From contig DUMA01000010.1 of the NCBI GenBank assembly GCA_012840135.1, positions 36,770 to 100,769 on the forward strand: a DNA stretch of 64,000 nucleotides, written 5' to 3'. Below are positions 1 to 9,245 of the stretch, piece after piece. Position 1 is the first letter of the stretch. Each line of letters opens with the position of its first letter. The DNA is from Thermoanaerobacterales bacterium. Lineage in GTDB: Bacteria > Bacillota > Thermosediminibacteria > Thermosediminibacterales > Tepidanaerobacteraceae. Made by a program: the position numbers and the translations under genes. The notes beneath the pieces are model-generated. The model was given only the letters and a program-made list of their open reading frames with translations, had not been told where the DNA came from and ran no database searches.

Positions 1-118
1 AGCCTGCCGGCTATGTTCTGCGAAAGGCGAGTTCAAGGCGTTCCCTTCCGGATTTCCACCAAAACTCCGGTCTCTTAAAAAGGGTCGATGCCCCTACTAC
101 TCCTTTTGACACCTTTTT
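1..118 (-). promoter_or_regulatory. T-box leader (Stem I part), 5' end of an off-window gene
   Basis: Read on the minus strand, the RNA has the order of a T-box Stem I: AGTAGT near the 5' side, AGAGA, a CCGGA/TCCGG stem enclosing GGTGGAAA, then GGGAACGCC and GAACTCGCC in the specifier region. The antiterminator with its GGTGGNACCGCG box would lie left of base 1, so only the first part is seen. T-boxes sense uncharged tRNA upstream of aminoacyl-tRNA synthetase or amino-acid genes. The UCG in GAACUCGCC could be a serine specifier, suggesting serS, but that is an inference. The consensus promoter just upstream supports the strand. Confidence 0.7.
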
Positions 119-123
119 AAGTT

Positions 124-152
124 ATTATAAGCAATATAACAGCTTCTGTCAA
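124..152 (-). promoter_or_regulatory. Sigma-A promoter for the T-box transcript
   Basis: On the minus strand TTGACA and TATAAT are separated by exactly 17 bases, a perfect vegetative promoter. The predicted start, near base 117, fits the start of the T-box Stem I. Confidence 0.85.
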
Positions 153-268
153 TATCTTCATTCATTCCGAAGCGTAGGGAAATGGTTGGGGTTGTAATTG
201 AAAATGATTTTAGGCAAATAATTATAATAGGATATTTAAAACAAGCCCTTTGAAGTATATAATTTTTC

Positions 269-892
269 TTGGTGATGTTTATGAACCACTTGTGGCAATA
301 TTTTTATGATATCATAACGAAATATGGATATGCTGGCCTTTATGTCAGTCTACTGGCAGAAGGCACCGGATTTCCATTGCCGGTGGAATTCTTGTTTCTG
401 GTCGCCGTATATTTTATTAAAATGAATAAGTTGTCGCTGTCAAAAGCGATAGCAATATCGGTAATCGGAAATATTTCGGGCAACGTTTTGGCTTATTTTA
501 TTGGTTATATATGCGGCTCATCAGCAATCAGTTATTTGAACAAGTACCTGCATATTAGAAATGATGATATTGTGAGGATTAAAAAATGGTTTGTAAAATA
601 CGGTGCTTTAACAAATATGATAAGTCGATGGATCGGTATCACCCGAACTCCGGCGATCTGGGCTGCAGGTATTTTCAAGATAAATTTTTTATCATATTTC
701 ATATTTTCTCTTATTGGCGATTTTTTCTGGGTGTTGTTTTGGATTATGCTTTATCTTAATATATATTATGAACTTCATGGATTCTTGTATTTGCCATGGG
801 AATATAAATTCGGCTTTATAGTGCTACTAATTACATTTTTTGCTGCTGCATGGAAGATTTTCTTCAAATTTTTCAGAAAGGGCGAGGCATGA
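269..892 (+). CDS. DedA family membrane protein
   Basis: This is a DedA/SNARE-associated (PF09335) integral membrane protein of 207 residues, the usual length. DedA proteins are half-transporter-like lipid-flippase candidates needed for envelope homeostasis. The hallmark is visible near the N-terminus (AEGTGFPLPVE, matching the E-x-x-x-P-x-P-x-E core), with a second conserved stretch, SRWIGITRTPAIWAAG, and several hydrophobic segments. TTG, GTG and two ATG codons lie within 12 bases at the start and no good ribosome site decides among them. ATG 275 or 281 is likely. The stop directly abuts the TTG of the next gene, so the two are probably co-transcribed. The substrate is unknown. Confidence 0.85.
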   Translation: MVMFMNHLWQYFYDIITKYGYAGLYVSLLAEGTGFPLPVEFLFLVAVYFIKMNKLSLSKAIAISVIGNISGNVLAYFIGYICGSSAISYLNKYLHIRNDDIVRIKKWFVKYGALTNMISRWIGITRTPAIWAAGIFKINFLSYFIFSLIGDFFWVLFWIMLYLNIYYELHGFLYLPWEYKFGFIVLLITFFAAAWKIFFKFFRKGEA

Positions 893-1912
893 TTGACAGA
901 GCAAGATTTTTTTATTAAAGGCACATGGGAGGAACTGGAAAAGCATGACCATATTACACCTTTTTCCACTTATGCATGGGCTTCTAACTGGATTAAAATC
1001 TGGGGTAAAAAAGTTTATACACCTATAGTAAAAAATTCCGAATTGGTTATAGGTCTTGCACCGTTCATACAAACCATGGGGAAACTTAGATTTATCGGTT
1101 ATAACAATTGTGATTACCTGGGTTTTTTATATAAACCTGGCCTGGAAAACGAATTTTTTGAAGGACTGGCTGATCAACTTTTAGAAAAAAATATCCTGTT
1201 GTTGGATCTGGAGCACCTGCCTGAAAAATACTGCAGCATTAAAATAAAAGGGTATGAAAAAACCTGTATGAAGCAGGATGTTTGTCCACATATCATACTG
1301 CCGGACAATTGGGATGCTTATATGTCGAGCTTGAACAAGCGATTCAGAAAGAATATCGAATATTCGCAGCGACGCTTGAATAGAGAATATAGCGTCAAAT
1401 ATGAATTGGTGAGTAAAGAGCAGGATGTAAAACCAACCCTTTTAAAAATGATAAAAATGCATCAGGAAAGATGGCGGAGTAAGAAACTGCCCGGAGCCTT
1501 TTACAGCAAGAAAATTGTCAGATTTCACCTGAATCTTGCAGAAGACCTGTTTTTAAAAAAATATCTGGATCTGCACAGGTTGATAATTAACGATGAAATT
1601 GCAGCAGTATTATATGGTTTTCATAAAGGGAAAAGCACTTACTACTATTTGAGCGGATTTGATGACAAATTCAAAAATTTGAGCATAGGCGTTATACTGA
1701 CTTTGCTGGCTATAAAAACATCTATAGATAGAAAAGATACTGTATTTGATTTTTTAAGAGGCAATGAATCATACAAGTATAATTTTTGTAATGCAAAAAA
1801 ATATAATTACAGATTGGTATTCCACAGGGGTTATTTTGCAGGCTTAAGATCAAAGATAATAAAAAAAGAAAATAGTCTGATCGGTGCAGTGAAAGCTCAT
1901 TTTGAAAATTAG
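893..1912 (+). CDS. FemAB/CelD-like GNAT acyltransferase
   Basis: A soluble protein of 339 residues that resembles the Acetyltransf_6 (BioF2/FemAB-like) GNAT fold. The supporting pattern is the N-terminal SNWIKIWG-like segment and the C-terminal half with RFRKNIEYSQRRL, AAVLYGFHKGKSTYYYLSGFD and DFLRGNESYK, typical of this family. Such enzymes transfer acyl or aminoacyl groups in envelope polysaccharide or peptidoglycan modification. The start is TTG immediately after the dedA stop, preceded by the purine-rich AAAGGGCGAGG. Translational coupling with dedA suggests an envelope role. The donor and acceptor cannot be told from sequence. Confidence 0.7.
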   Translation: MTEQDFFIKGTWEELEKHDHITPFSTYAWASNWIKIWGKKVYTPIVKNSELVIGLAPFIQTMGKLRFIGYNNCDYLGFLYKPGLENEFFEGLADQLLEKNILLLDLEHLPEKYCSIKIKGYEKTCMKQDVCPHIILPDNWDAYMSSLNKRFRKNIEYSQRRLNREYSVKYELVSKEQDVKPTLLKMIKMHQERWRSKKLPGAFYSKKIVRFHLNLAEDLFLKKYLDLHRLIINDEIAAVLYGFHKGKSTYYYLSGFDDKFKNLSIGVILTLLAIKTSIDRKDTVFDFLRGNESYKYNFCNAKKYNYRLVFHRGYFAGLRSKIIKKENSLIGAVKAHFEN

Positions 1913-1951
1913 AAAAGAGTTTGGATACTATAATATCACCGCTTCTCCTGT

Positions 1952-3385
1952 TCACCGTTCTACCATTGTCCAGGCGGTTTTGTCTATATATTTTCCAGCT
2001 ATAGAAGTGACTGCATTAAAGAATACCCTTTCAGGCTCTCCAAGATAAGACTTTGGGATGGCAAACCACAACCGCCTGTCATATACACTGACTGGAAGCT
2101 GTTTTTTGACCAGCATATCTCCCTCATCATTTGCAACGGTAATGTTAGCTTTAAAGTTCCTTACGTACACTTTCAGGCGCTTAATATTTTTATCTTTATA
2201 TATAAAGATTGCATCAATCGTATAGTCTGTGGTTTTTTCCACTTTTCCTCTGGTCTCTATAGCAAAATAATAATTAGCCAGGTTTTCCACAAAACCTGCA
2301 GCTTTCAGGTCATCGTTTCCTTCTATCCGAAGCAGCGGGTTATCCGAAATGCTGGCAGTTATCACTTGGTATGGCAGTTCATCACCTTTTTTAAAATCAG
2401 GAACCCCATCTATTTTCTTATAAACTTTATTATTATATGTGCCAAAAAGTTCATTTTTCCTCACAAAAGCGTCGAGAAAAGCACCCATTACTTTAAATTG
2501 AGTTTTGTATTCCTTCATAGCTGTTCCTTTAGCTTTTTCCGCTTCCGGACTCAGTTTGTAGATATGCCACTTTGTTCCAATTTCCTCCATCGAAAGGGGA
2601 GGATATAAGCCCGCTGCTGGCAGGAGTGCCCAGGGTTCCGGCCATTGATAGTGATGGACTAGATATGTGTACATATTTGCCCTGTAGTCATACAATTCCA
2701 CAGTAAATTTAACAAAGTTACTCACGGCCCAGTGGTCACGATGCACATCATCAGGGTCGGGATAGAAGATATCGGTAGGCTTAAAATCATCTATGATATT
2801 TTTCAAGTCTTTCACCAAGTTTTTTCCGCAGTAAACGGCATTTTTATCAAAACTATTGCTGTAAGGTGTGCTGGTGTGCCCATTTAATCCCATATAGGCA
2901 TTTTTATAGTCCCAGTTCATGTCCCATAGTGAATTTATACTTCCGTCGGCGTATCCCAGAAAAACAATGTCACTTTCAGAAAGCCCCAGGGTTTTCATGG
3001 CACTAATGGTTTCCTGCTGTCTCATGAGGCCTAGTTTTACAAAATCTTCAGGGCTTATTCTCTTAGATCTGATGCTCTCCTTTACAGCTCTTTTAAATCC
3101 ATCGCCGTTGGTCACTATGACTATTTTTATTTTTTTCCCGCGCTTATGCTCATTAAATATTAAGCCTCCCATGCCTATATTCTCATCGTCGGGATGTGGC
3201 ACTATAATTAATATTCTATCACCTAGATTCAAGGGCTCAACGTACAGCTTGTCTCTGCTACTGCCTATGGCATACTCCGCATTGGTATAAAAGTATGCTA
3301 AAAATCCCATGCTGTAAATAAATATCAACGCTAATAATACAAATAATACCATTACTCTTTTTTTCATCTTTAGTCTCAAGGCCAC
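1952..3385 (-). CDS. Membrane-anchored PIG-L/LmbE deacetylase
   Basis: The protein has 477 residues with one N-terminal transmembrane segment (residues 10-32) and an extracytoplasmic PIG-L (GlcNAc-PI de-N-acetylase/LmbE) domain. The zinc motif PHPDDE is at residues 63-68 and the second metal/catalytic motif HRDHWAV lies near residue 215. The family removes N-acetyl groups from GlcNAc-containing substrates. About 180 C-terminal residues beyond the catalytic domain look like a beta-rich accessory domain. The start is GTG with a GGAGGA site upstream. It converges on the acyltransferase gene. The substrate is unknown; envelope glycans or glycolipids are plausible from the anchor. Confidence 0.8.
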   Translation of the reverse strand: MALRLKMKKRVMVLFVLLALIFIYSMGFLAYFYTNAEYAIGSSRDKLYVEPLNLGDRILIIVPHPDDENIGMGGLIFNEHKRGKKIKIVIVTNGDGFKRAVKESIRSKRISPEDFVKLGLMRQQETISAMKTLGLSESDIVFLGYADGSINSLWDMNWDYKNAYMGLNGHTSTPYSNSFDKNAVYCGKNLVKDLKNIIDDFKPTDIFYPDPDDVHRDHWAVSNFVKFTVELYDYRANMYTYLVHHYQWPEPWALLPAAGLYPPLSMEEIGTKWHIYKLSPEAEKAKGTAMKEYKTQFKVMGAFLDAFVRKNELFGTYNNKVYKKIDGVPDFKKGDELPYQVITASISDNPLLRIEGNDDLKAAGFVENLANYYFAIETRGKVEKTTDYTIDAIFIYKDKNIKRLKVYVRNFKANITVANDEGDMLVKKQLPVSVYDRRLWFAIPKSYLGEPERVFFNAVTSIAGKYIDKTAWTMVER

Positions 3386-3456
3386 AACTTTTTTCCTCCA
3401 ATCTTGATATATAAATAGAAGTTGGAAGAATCATTTCAATGACATTTATTATTTTA

Positions 3457-3612
3457 TTATACAACTGTCTTTTGCTCAATCCAATTATCTATATTTGCGG
3501 CCTCTTTCAGGTTATTATTGGATTTATTCAGCAGGTTTGCGACAACTGCCAGGCTTTCAAAGGTAATTGCAATTAATGTAAAATCACTGTAGGATTTTAC
3601 CTGAATTTTCAT
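3457..3612 (-). CDS. Small hypothetical protein, 51 residues
   Basis: An ORF below the track's length cut-off encodes a 51-residue polar protein beginning MKIQVKSYSD and ending WIEQKTVV. It follows the GntR gene by about 40 bases on the same strand. Codon use resembles the neighbours, but the ribosome site is weak (GGGGAT about 13 bases upstream). No family is recognised. It may be a real operon tail gene or chance. Apart from it, the 3386-3651 gap holds nothing I recognise. Confidence 0.3.
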   Translation of the reverse strand: MKIQVKSYSDFTLIAITFESLAVVANLLNKSNNNLKEAANIDNWIEQKTVV

Positions 3613-3651
3613 CGATGCTTAACATATCCCCATTTACCTTTTTGTATACAA

Positions 3652-4392
3652 TTATTTTCGCCTTCTAATTATCCAAAATTTAATTTTATCTGGTGAAAAG
3701 TAATTTGAAGAATAAAATATAGGGTTGTTTTTATCATCATAATGAAGCTGTTCCAAAAGTAAAACTACATCGCTCTTGGATTTCAAGTTTAGTTTTTTGT
3801 ATACTTCAGCGATATCCGCTTTAACCGGTACTATGTCAGAAATTGCATAGGAAATATATATGCCCAGATCTTTTTGTAAATAATCAAATAGAGATTCCAT
3901 CTTAAATTCAAGTTTGTTATTTACAAATTTTACGGGGATTCTATCTATACAATATACTACCGGAATATCATCAGCGGTCCTCACTCGTTCCACCCTGTAT
4001 ATTTCCTGGTCAGCAGATATTTTCATTATGGAAGCTTCTTTTTCACCCGGAAACGTCTTTACAATACTTATATCTTTAGTGCCGGCTTTCATTCCCTGCT
4101 TTTCAATCAGCTTGGTGATACTGATGAGTTCCTCCATTCCGCTCTCTATTAAGGGTTTCCGGGATACGAAAGTACCCACCCCATGGTATCTTTTTATGAA
4201 ACCCTCTTCTTCCAGAATTCTTAAGGCCTCCCGCAGAGTAGAACGGCTCACCCCAAATTCTCTTGCAAGTGCCGTCTCCGATGGAAACTTTTGTTCTTCT
4301 CTGAGTTCGCCACTTAATATCATGTCTTTTATTTTTTTCAATACAATTTCGTATCTCTGGGAATTATCCCACAATTTCTCGGAAAAAACCAT
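3652..4392 (-). CDS. GntR/HutC-family transcriptional regulator
   Basis: The protein has 246 residues with an N-terminal winged-helix GntR domain (ETALAREFGVSRSTLREALRILEEEGFI, residues 40-66) and a C-terminal UTRA effector domain, the HutC subfamily plan. The start ATG has a good AAGGAGT site. It is the last recognised gene of the BMP-type importer operon on the same strand, 32 bases after the second permease, so it probably controls that importer in response to its substrate or a metabolite. The 16-base palindrome at the operon promoter (9225-9240) is the likely target. The effector is not known. Confidence 0.85.
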   Translation of the reverse strand: MVFSEKLWDNSQRYEIVLKKIKDMILSGELREEQKFPSETALAREFGVSRSTLREALRILEEEGFIKRYHGVGTFVSRKPLIESGMEELISITKLIEKQGMKAGTKDISIVKTFPGEKEASIMKISADQEIYRVERVRTADDIPVVYCIDRIPVKFVNNKLEFKMESLFDYLQKDLGIYISYAISDIVPVKADIAEVYKKLNLKSKSDVVLLLEQLHYDDKNNPIFYSSNYFSPDKIKFWIIRRRK

Positions 4393-4424
4393 CTTTTTTA
4401 CTCCTTAGCTTTAAATACAACATT

Positions 4425-5339
4425 TTATCCTGCATTTCTCTCATAGGGAACACCATCGGCCGCCGGTGGCGTGGATTTCCTTACGAACCCCGCCAGCACA
4501 ATGAGTGTCAGCATATAGGGTATCATTTTTATAAACTGATAGGGTATGAAGCTATTTTCCACAACCCTGAAACTCAGAGACTCTGCAAATCCAAACAAAA
4601 GTGAAGCCATCAGCGCTCCTGAAGGAGTCCAGTTGCCAAAAATCATAGCCGCAAGGGCAATATATCCTTTCCCCTGAGTCATGCCTTCCACGTACATGCC
4701 CGTATGCTCCATGGCAAGATAAGCACCGGCAAGGCCGGCCAGCATGCCGCTTATCAACACACCTGCATATTTCATTCTGAATACATTCACACCAAGAGTA
4801 TCCGCAGCCAGAGGGTTTTCTCCCACCGCTCTTAGCCTTAAGCCAAACACCGTCCGGTTGATAATAAACTCTGAAATTGGTACAAGAAGTATGGTAATAA
4901 TGATAATGGGCGATATCCCTGTAAGTAGAGGTTTCAAGTAGGGTACGCTGTCGGCACCGGGAATATTTATCTTTACAAGACCTGCTACATGTGGAGTTGT
5001 AGTGGCCATTTTGAATATGGCCTGGCTCATAAAACGGCTGCTCCCGTACGCCAGTATGTTTAAAGCTACACCACTCACTATCTGATCCACTTTGAACGTT
5101 ACCGAAGCTATTGCATGAATAATTGCAAGAACTATTCCAGCCAACATAGCCACCAGAAACCCCACATATGGACCATAAAAATAGGAACCTAACGCTCCCC
5201 AGAACGATCCTACTATCATCATTCCTTCAAGCCCTATATTCACCACGCCGCTTCTCTCGGAATATACGGCCCCCAGTGCCGTGAGGAGTATGGGTATAGC
5301 CATTCTAAAGCTGGACGCCAGCAGTTCTGCCAGATGCAT
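4425..5339 (-). CDS. Nucleoside/BMP-type ABC importer permease 2
   Basis: A membrane permease of 304 residues from the BPD_transp_2 family, resembling B. subtilis YufQ/NupQ. It has 8-10 hydrophobic segments and conserved ERSGVVNIGLEGMM and LRAVGENPLAADTLGVNV stretches; the latter is the cytoplasmic coupling loop to the ATPase. It pairs with the adjacent permease, overlapping it by 35 bases, to form the channel of an importer for purine nucleosides or similar compounds. Its length is that of the family. The substrate is inferred from family membership only. Confidence 0.9.
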   Translation of the reverse strand: MHLAELLASSFRMAIPILLTALGAVYSERSGVVNIGLEGMMIVGSFWGALGSYFYGPYVGFLVAMLAGIVLAIIHAIASVTFKVDQIVSGVALNILAYGSSRFMSQAIFKMATTTPHVAGLVKINIPGADSVPYLKPLLTGISPIIIITILLVPISEFIINRTVFGLRLRAVGENPLAADTLGVNVFRMKYAGVLISGMLAGLAGAYLAMEHTGMYVEGMTQGKGYIALAAMIFGNWTPSGALMASLLFGFAESLSFRVVENSFIPYQFIKMIPYMLTLIVLAGFVRKSTPPAADGVPYERNAG

Positions 5340-6453
5340 TCTTACTTACCTCCCTTTTCTCCATGCGCTTTATGTAATCGTTCATCACTTTAGTGATGAT
5401 CACTATGGAGATTATCATAAGGGCTTGTAGTATTATCACGGTATCCATTGGAACATTGAGAAAGGTTTGTACTCCTTCAGCTCCTCGGTTTAAAAATCCA
5501 AAGAGGATCGCGGAAAGGATTATTCCAATGGGACTATTCTGACCCATAAGGGCTACTGCTATGCCGTTGAATCCATAATTTCTGGGAAAATCCAGGTCCA
5601 TATACCCGAAGTATCCGAGAAGGTCCGACAGGCCTACAAGCCCGGCGATGGCACCGCTCAATATAAAACCCATAAAATAAACCTTTTCAGGTTTTATGCC
5701 TGATGTCCTGGCCGCATCAGGGTTGTGGCCTACCGCCCTGAGTTCAAATCCAAAGGGCGTACGCATGAGCATATAATATATACCTATGGCCAGTAATATC
5801 CCTAAGGGGAAAAACCAGTTCAAATATACATGCTTAGGAATATTAAAGCCGAACATATTTAAAAATTCCCGCATCCTGGGCATCAAAGCCGTGGGCATGA
5901 GTTTAGGCATCCTTACAAGAGGGCTGCCGAGGCCGTTCAACATTTTCTGGCTTTTATCCATCAACAAATCGGCAATAAAATAATGGATAACAGAAAAAGA
6001 TATATAATTTAGCATAATAGTGCTGATCACTTCATGTACGCCCTTTTTTACCTTCAAATATATGGGTAGAAAGGACCATAAAGCACCGGCCACTATCGCC
6101 GAAAGTATCGTCAAGGGAAGATGTATAAAAGCCGGGAGCCCTTTAATAGAAAATCCTACTAAAGCCGCAAGAAAAGCACCCATCAGGTATTGTCCTTCTA
6201 CACCGATATTGAAAAGGTTCATCCGAAATCCCACCGATACAGCCAGACCTGAAAATATAAGGGGAGTTGCATTATAGAGTATGATAGCTATACTGTCTAT
6301 TCTTCTGAAGCTGAAGCTAAACATTGTGACAAATACTTTCAATGGGTTTTGATGTATAAAAACTATCACCAGCGAACTTATGAGTGCTGCTAAAAATATG
6401 GCAAAAATCGGCGATAAAAGCCTGAGCAGTATTATCTTAAACCTATTATTCAT
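5305..6453 (-). CDS. Nucleoside/BMP-type ABC importer permease 1
   Basis: A permease of 382 residues, resembling YufP/NupP and a little longer than its partner. The coupling loop ELRAVGHNPDAARTSGIKPEK and the NLFNIGVEGQYLMGAF stretch are typical of BPD_transp_2 permeases. The start overlaps the ATPase stop by 4 bases and the end overlaps the second permease, indicating tight translational coupling and equimolar subunits. It acts in the cytoplasmic membrane. Confidence 0.9.
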   Translation of the reverse strand: MNNRFKIILLRLLSPIFAIFLAALISSLVIVFIHQNPLKVFVTMFSFSFRRIDSIAIILYNATPLIFSGLAVSVGFRMNLFNIGVEGQYLMGAFLAALVGFSIKGLPAFIHLPLTILSAIVAGALWSFLPIYLKVKKGVHEVISTIMLNYISFSVIHYFIADLLMDKSQKMLNGLGSPLVRMPKLMPTALMPRMREFLNMFGFNIPKHVYLNWFFPLGILLAIGIYYMLMRTPFGFELRAVGHNPDAARTSGIKPEKVYFMGFILSGAIAGLVGLSDLLGYFGYMDLDFPRNYGFNGIAVALMGQNSPIGIILSAILFGFLNRGAEGVQTFLNVPMDTVIILQALMIISIVIITKVMNDYIKRMEKREVSKNASGRTAGVQL

Positions 6454-7976
6454 TCTCCACTCACCTTCTTTTCTGGACCGCCGAGCATATATATGCCCAC
6501 GTCTTCAAGAGTTATTTCTCCAGGTTTAAACTCGGCAATTATACTGCCGTTGTACATGACACCTACTCGATCCGACAAGGCTAGAACTTCTTCAAGGTCT
6601 GCCGATATTAGTAAAATAGCCTTGCCTTCATCCCTCTTTTTTAACAATTGCTCATGTACGAACTCGGTAGCACCGATATCTAATCCTCTGGTGGGTTGGG
6701 AAGCAATTATGACATCCGGATTTTCCGAAAGTTCTCTTGCCAGTATAACTTTTTGCTGGTTTCCTCCAGAAAGGTCTTCTACCGCTTGATTTATGGAACT
6801 TACGCTTATAGAGTATTCTCTAATCTTACTCCGGGTAAAATCCTGGGCTGATTTCAGTTTTAAAAGTGGTTTTTTATAAAATTTATCATCGCGTTGAAAT
6901 CCCATTATCTCATTTTCCCACACCTTCATGGGAAGCACCAGGCCATTTTTGTGCCTGTCTTCCGGTATATAAGCAACCTTCATCTTGCGGATCTGATTGA
7001 CAGATAATCCTTTTATGTCAATATTTCGTATCTTTATACTTCCGCTGTCTATATTTACAAGACCTATAATCGCCTCAGCCAGTTCTTTTTGCCCGTTGCC
7101 CTCGATACCGGCTATACCGAATATTTCTCCGCCTTTCACTTCAAAGGAAATACCATTAAGGACAGATTTACCACCCGGATCCTTTACCCTAAGGTTCTTT
7201 ACAGAAAGCAATACTTCCCCCGGATCTGTCTCCCGCTTTTTAAGATCTATCAAAACCGGTTTGCCCACCATCATTCTTGCAAGTTGTTCTTTGGTGATTT
7301 CTCCTGGAACAGCTGAACCCACCACGCGTCCTCTTCGCAGAACCGTGATTCTATCAGCTATGTCAAGAACTTCGTCAAGCTTGTGGCTTATAAATACTAT
7401 AGTTTTCCCTTCCTGTTTTAATCTGCGCAGGTTTAAAAAGAGCTCCTTCACCTCCTGAGGAGCTAAAACCGCTGTTGGTTCATCCAGAACAAGTATATCG
7501 GCCCCCCTGAAGAGGACCTTTAATATTTCTACTCTTTGAGCCTGGCCGATCGAAATATTTTCAACTCTTGAGTCCAAATTAATAGAAAAGTTATACATGC
7601 TGCAAAGGTCTTCCACTATTTTTTTTGCCTTTTTATTATCTATAGAAATGCCAGCCCTTATCTCAGAACCCAGAATTATGTTTTCCAACACGGTAAAACG
7701 GGGTATCAGCATAAAATGCTGATGCACCATGCCAATTTTCATCTCTATAGCTTTAACCGGAGAACTTATGACTGCCTTTTTCCCAAAAATGTAAATTTCC
7801 CCTTCGTCAGGTTGGTAAAGGCCTGACAGTATTTTCATGAGGGTACTTTTTCCGGCTCCGTTTTCTCCTACAATAGCATGGATTTCTCCCCTTTTTATCT
7901 CCAGATTTATACGGTCGTTAGCAGTGACTCCTGGAAAACGCTTTGTTATATTTTTAACTTCCACGGCATTTATCAA
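6450..7976 (-). CDS. Nucleoside/BMP-type ABC importer ATPase (double NBD)
   Basis: A tandem ATPase with two ABC domains. The first has Walker A GENGAGKST, signature ISIGQAQRVEILK and Walker B ILVLDEPTAVL. The second has the degenerate Walker A GIEGNGQKE, signature DLSGGNQQKVILAREL and Walker B region VIIASQPTRGLD. A degenerate C-terminal site is usual in this family (NupO, RbsA-like). The track ORF starts at 8054, but TTG 7976 has a GGGGGAAG site and gives about 508 residues, the family norm, so I chose it. It energises import through the two permeases. Confidence 0.9.
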   Translation of the reverse strand: MINAVEVKNITKRFPGVTANDRINLEIKRGEIHAIVGENGAGKSTLMKILSGLYQPDEGEIYIFGKKAVISSPVKAIEMKIGMVHQHFMLIPRFTVLENIILGSEIRAGISIDNKKAKKIVEDLCSMYNFSINLDSRVENISIGQAQRVEILKVLFRGADILVLDEPTAVLAPQEVKELFLNLRRLKQEGKTIVFISHKLDEVLDIADRITVLRRGRVVGSAVPGEITKEQLARMMVGKPVLIDLKKRETDPGEVLLSVKNLRVKDPGGKSVLNGISFEVKGGEIFGIAGIEGNGQKELAEAIIGLVNIDSGSIKIRNIDIKGLSVNQIRKMKVAYIPEDRHKNGLVLPMKVWENEIMGFQRDDKFYKKPLLKLKSAQDFTRSKIREYSISVSSINQAVEDLSGGNQQKVILARELSENPDVIIASQPTRGLDIGATEFVHEQLLKKRDEGKAILLISADLEEVLALSDRVGVMYNGSIIAEFKPGEITLEDVGIYMLGGPEKKVSGE

Positions 7977-8037
7977 GTCTTCTTTCCCCCTTTCATAAAT
8001 CAATATGTTTTTCATGAAAATTGTCATTAAAAGATAA

Positions 8038-8057
8038 GGGGTGACCTGTGTCACCCC
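8038..8057 (-). other. Intercistronic hairpin between binding protein and ATPase genes
   Basis: A perfect 8-bp stem (GGGGTGAC/GTCACCCC) with a 4-base loop lies directly after the binding-protein stop and is followed on the minus strand by TTATCTTTT. Such hairpins between a solute-binding protein gene and its transporter genes usually protect the upstream mRNA or attenuate transcription, giving more binding protein than membrane subunits. Confidence 0.65.
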
Positions 8058-8065
8058 GCTTTCAT

Positions 8066-9202
8066 CTACTTGCTTAGGGTCTTCAGAAATTCTTCATATT
8101 CCTTCTTGTCCATAGGAATTTTAATCTCGCCCTTTATCACTTTCTGTTTGAGTTCTTCAAGTTTTGGTTGGATATCAGAAATCATATCTTTATTATAATC
8201 GTTAACGGCATAACCGACACCATCTTCTGCAAGGCCGAAAATCTGATAACCACCTTTGAAGTTGCCGTCAAGATAAGCTTTAATGGTATTATATACCGAA
8301 ACATCCACTCTCTTCAGCATGCTGGTCAGAATATACTTCCTCTGATCTTCTTTTGCTGTAAGAGACTGATCTGAATCAACACCTATTGCCAATTTCTTCT
8401 CTCCTGCAGCAGCTTCTATAACACCAATACCAGATGCACCGGATGCATGATACACCACATCGGCTCCTGCTTTAAACTGTTTTAAAGCCAGTTCTTTGCC
8501 TTTTACAGGATCTTTGAATGCGTCTCCTGTGGTGCCGATGTAATCAACCATAGTACCTATATTTGGATTTATATATTTTGCTCCAGCAAGATAACCGACT
8601 TCAAATCTCTCGATGAGCGGTGACTTCATGCCACCGACAAAACCCACTTTACCAGTTTTAGATTTCAAGGCTGCCGCAGCTCCGACCAGGAAAGAACCCT
8701 CCTGTTCCTTGAAAAGAAGGCAGGAAACATTGGAGTCCTCCTTCAAGCCATCAATAGCACCGTCGATCAGCCCAAACTTCACATCAGGAAACTCCTGAGA
8801 AACTTTGGCTATATGGTCTGTAAACATGAATCCTACACCAAAAATAAGGTTGTAACCATCTTCAGCCAGCAGCCTCATGAGTTGCTCCCGGTTTTCTCCG
8901 CCAGCCGAAGGCTCTAGATACTTTACTTCAATCTTATCCCCAAATTCCTTCTGAGCTCTTTCCAATCCTGCGTAGGCGCTGTCATTGAATGAAAGGTCTC
9001 CACGACCACCCACATCGAATACAAGCCCTATCTTAATTTTTTCTGTTTCCGTTGCCTGTTGTGATTGTTGTTGTTCTTGCTGCTGCGCCGGCGCTTGTTC
9101 TTGTTTTTGCTCCGTAGCAGGCTTTTGTCCGCAACCTGCAACAAGTGAAACCAATAGAACCAAGGCTAATCCTACAATCAAAATTTTTTTTGTAAATTGC
9201 AT
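8066..9202 (-). CDS. BMP-family nucleoside-binding lipoprotein
   Basis: This is the substrate-binding subunit of the importer, from the basic membrane protein (Bmp/PnrA/YufN) family. From the ATG at 9202, which has a strong GGGGGAT site, the product has a lipoprotein signal peptide with lipobox VAGC (Cys24), then a Gln-rich low-complexity linker, then the two-lobed periplasmic-binding fold. The stretches VFDVGGRGDLSFNDSAY and VGFVGGMKSPLIERFEVGY are characteristic. The track start at 9247 lies inside the promoter -10 and cannot be correct. It is first gene of the operon and is anchored on the outer face of the membrane. Purine nucleosides are the family's usual ligands; autoinducer-type ligands are also possible. 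Confidence 0.9.
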   Translation of the reverse strand: MQFTKKILIVGLALVLLVSLVAGCGQKPATEQKQEQAPAQQQEQQQSQQATETEKIKIGLVFDVGGRGDLSFNDSAYAGLERAQKEFGDKIEVKYLEPSAGGENREQLMRLLAEDGYNLIFGVGFMFTDHIAKVSQEFPDVKFGLIDGAIDGLKEDSNVSCLLFKEQEGSFLVGAAAALKSKTGKVGFVGGMKSPLIERFEVGYLAGAKYINPNIGTMVDYIGTTGDAFKDPVKGKELALKQFKAGADVVYHASGASGIGVIEAAAGEKKLAIGVDSDQSLTAKEDQRKYILTSMLKRVDVSVYNTIKAYLDGNFKGGYQIFGLAEDGVGYAVNDYNKDMISDIQPKLEELKQKVIKGEIKIPMDKKEYEEFLKTLSK

Positions 9203-9224
9203 GTTATCCCCCCATTTTAATAGT

Positions 9225-9240
9225 TGTCGGACATCCGACA
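9225..9240. promoter_or_regulatory. Palindromic operator of the BMP importer operon
   Basis: TGTCGGA and TCCGACA form a perfect inverted repeat with a 2-base centre. It lies just downstream of the -10 box, over the expected transcription start, the classic position for a repressor. The operon's own GntR regulator is the obvious candidate binder. I saw no second copy elsewhere in this operon. Confidence 0.65.
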
Positions 9241-9245
9241 TTTCC

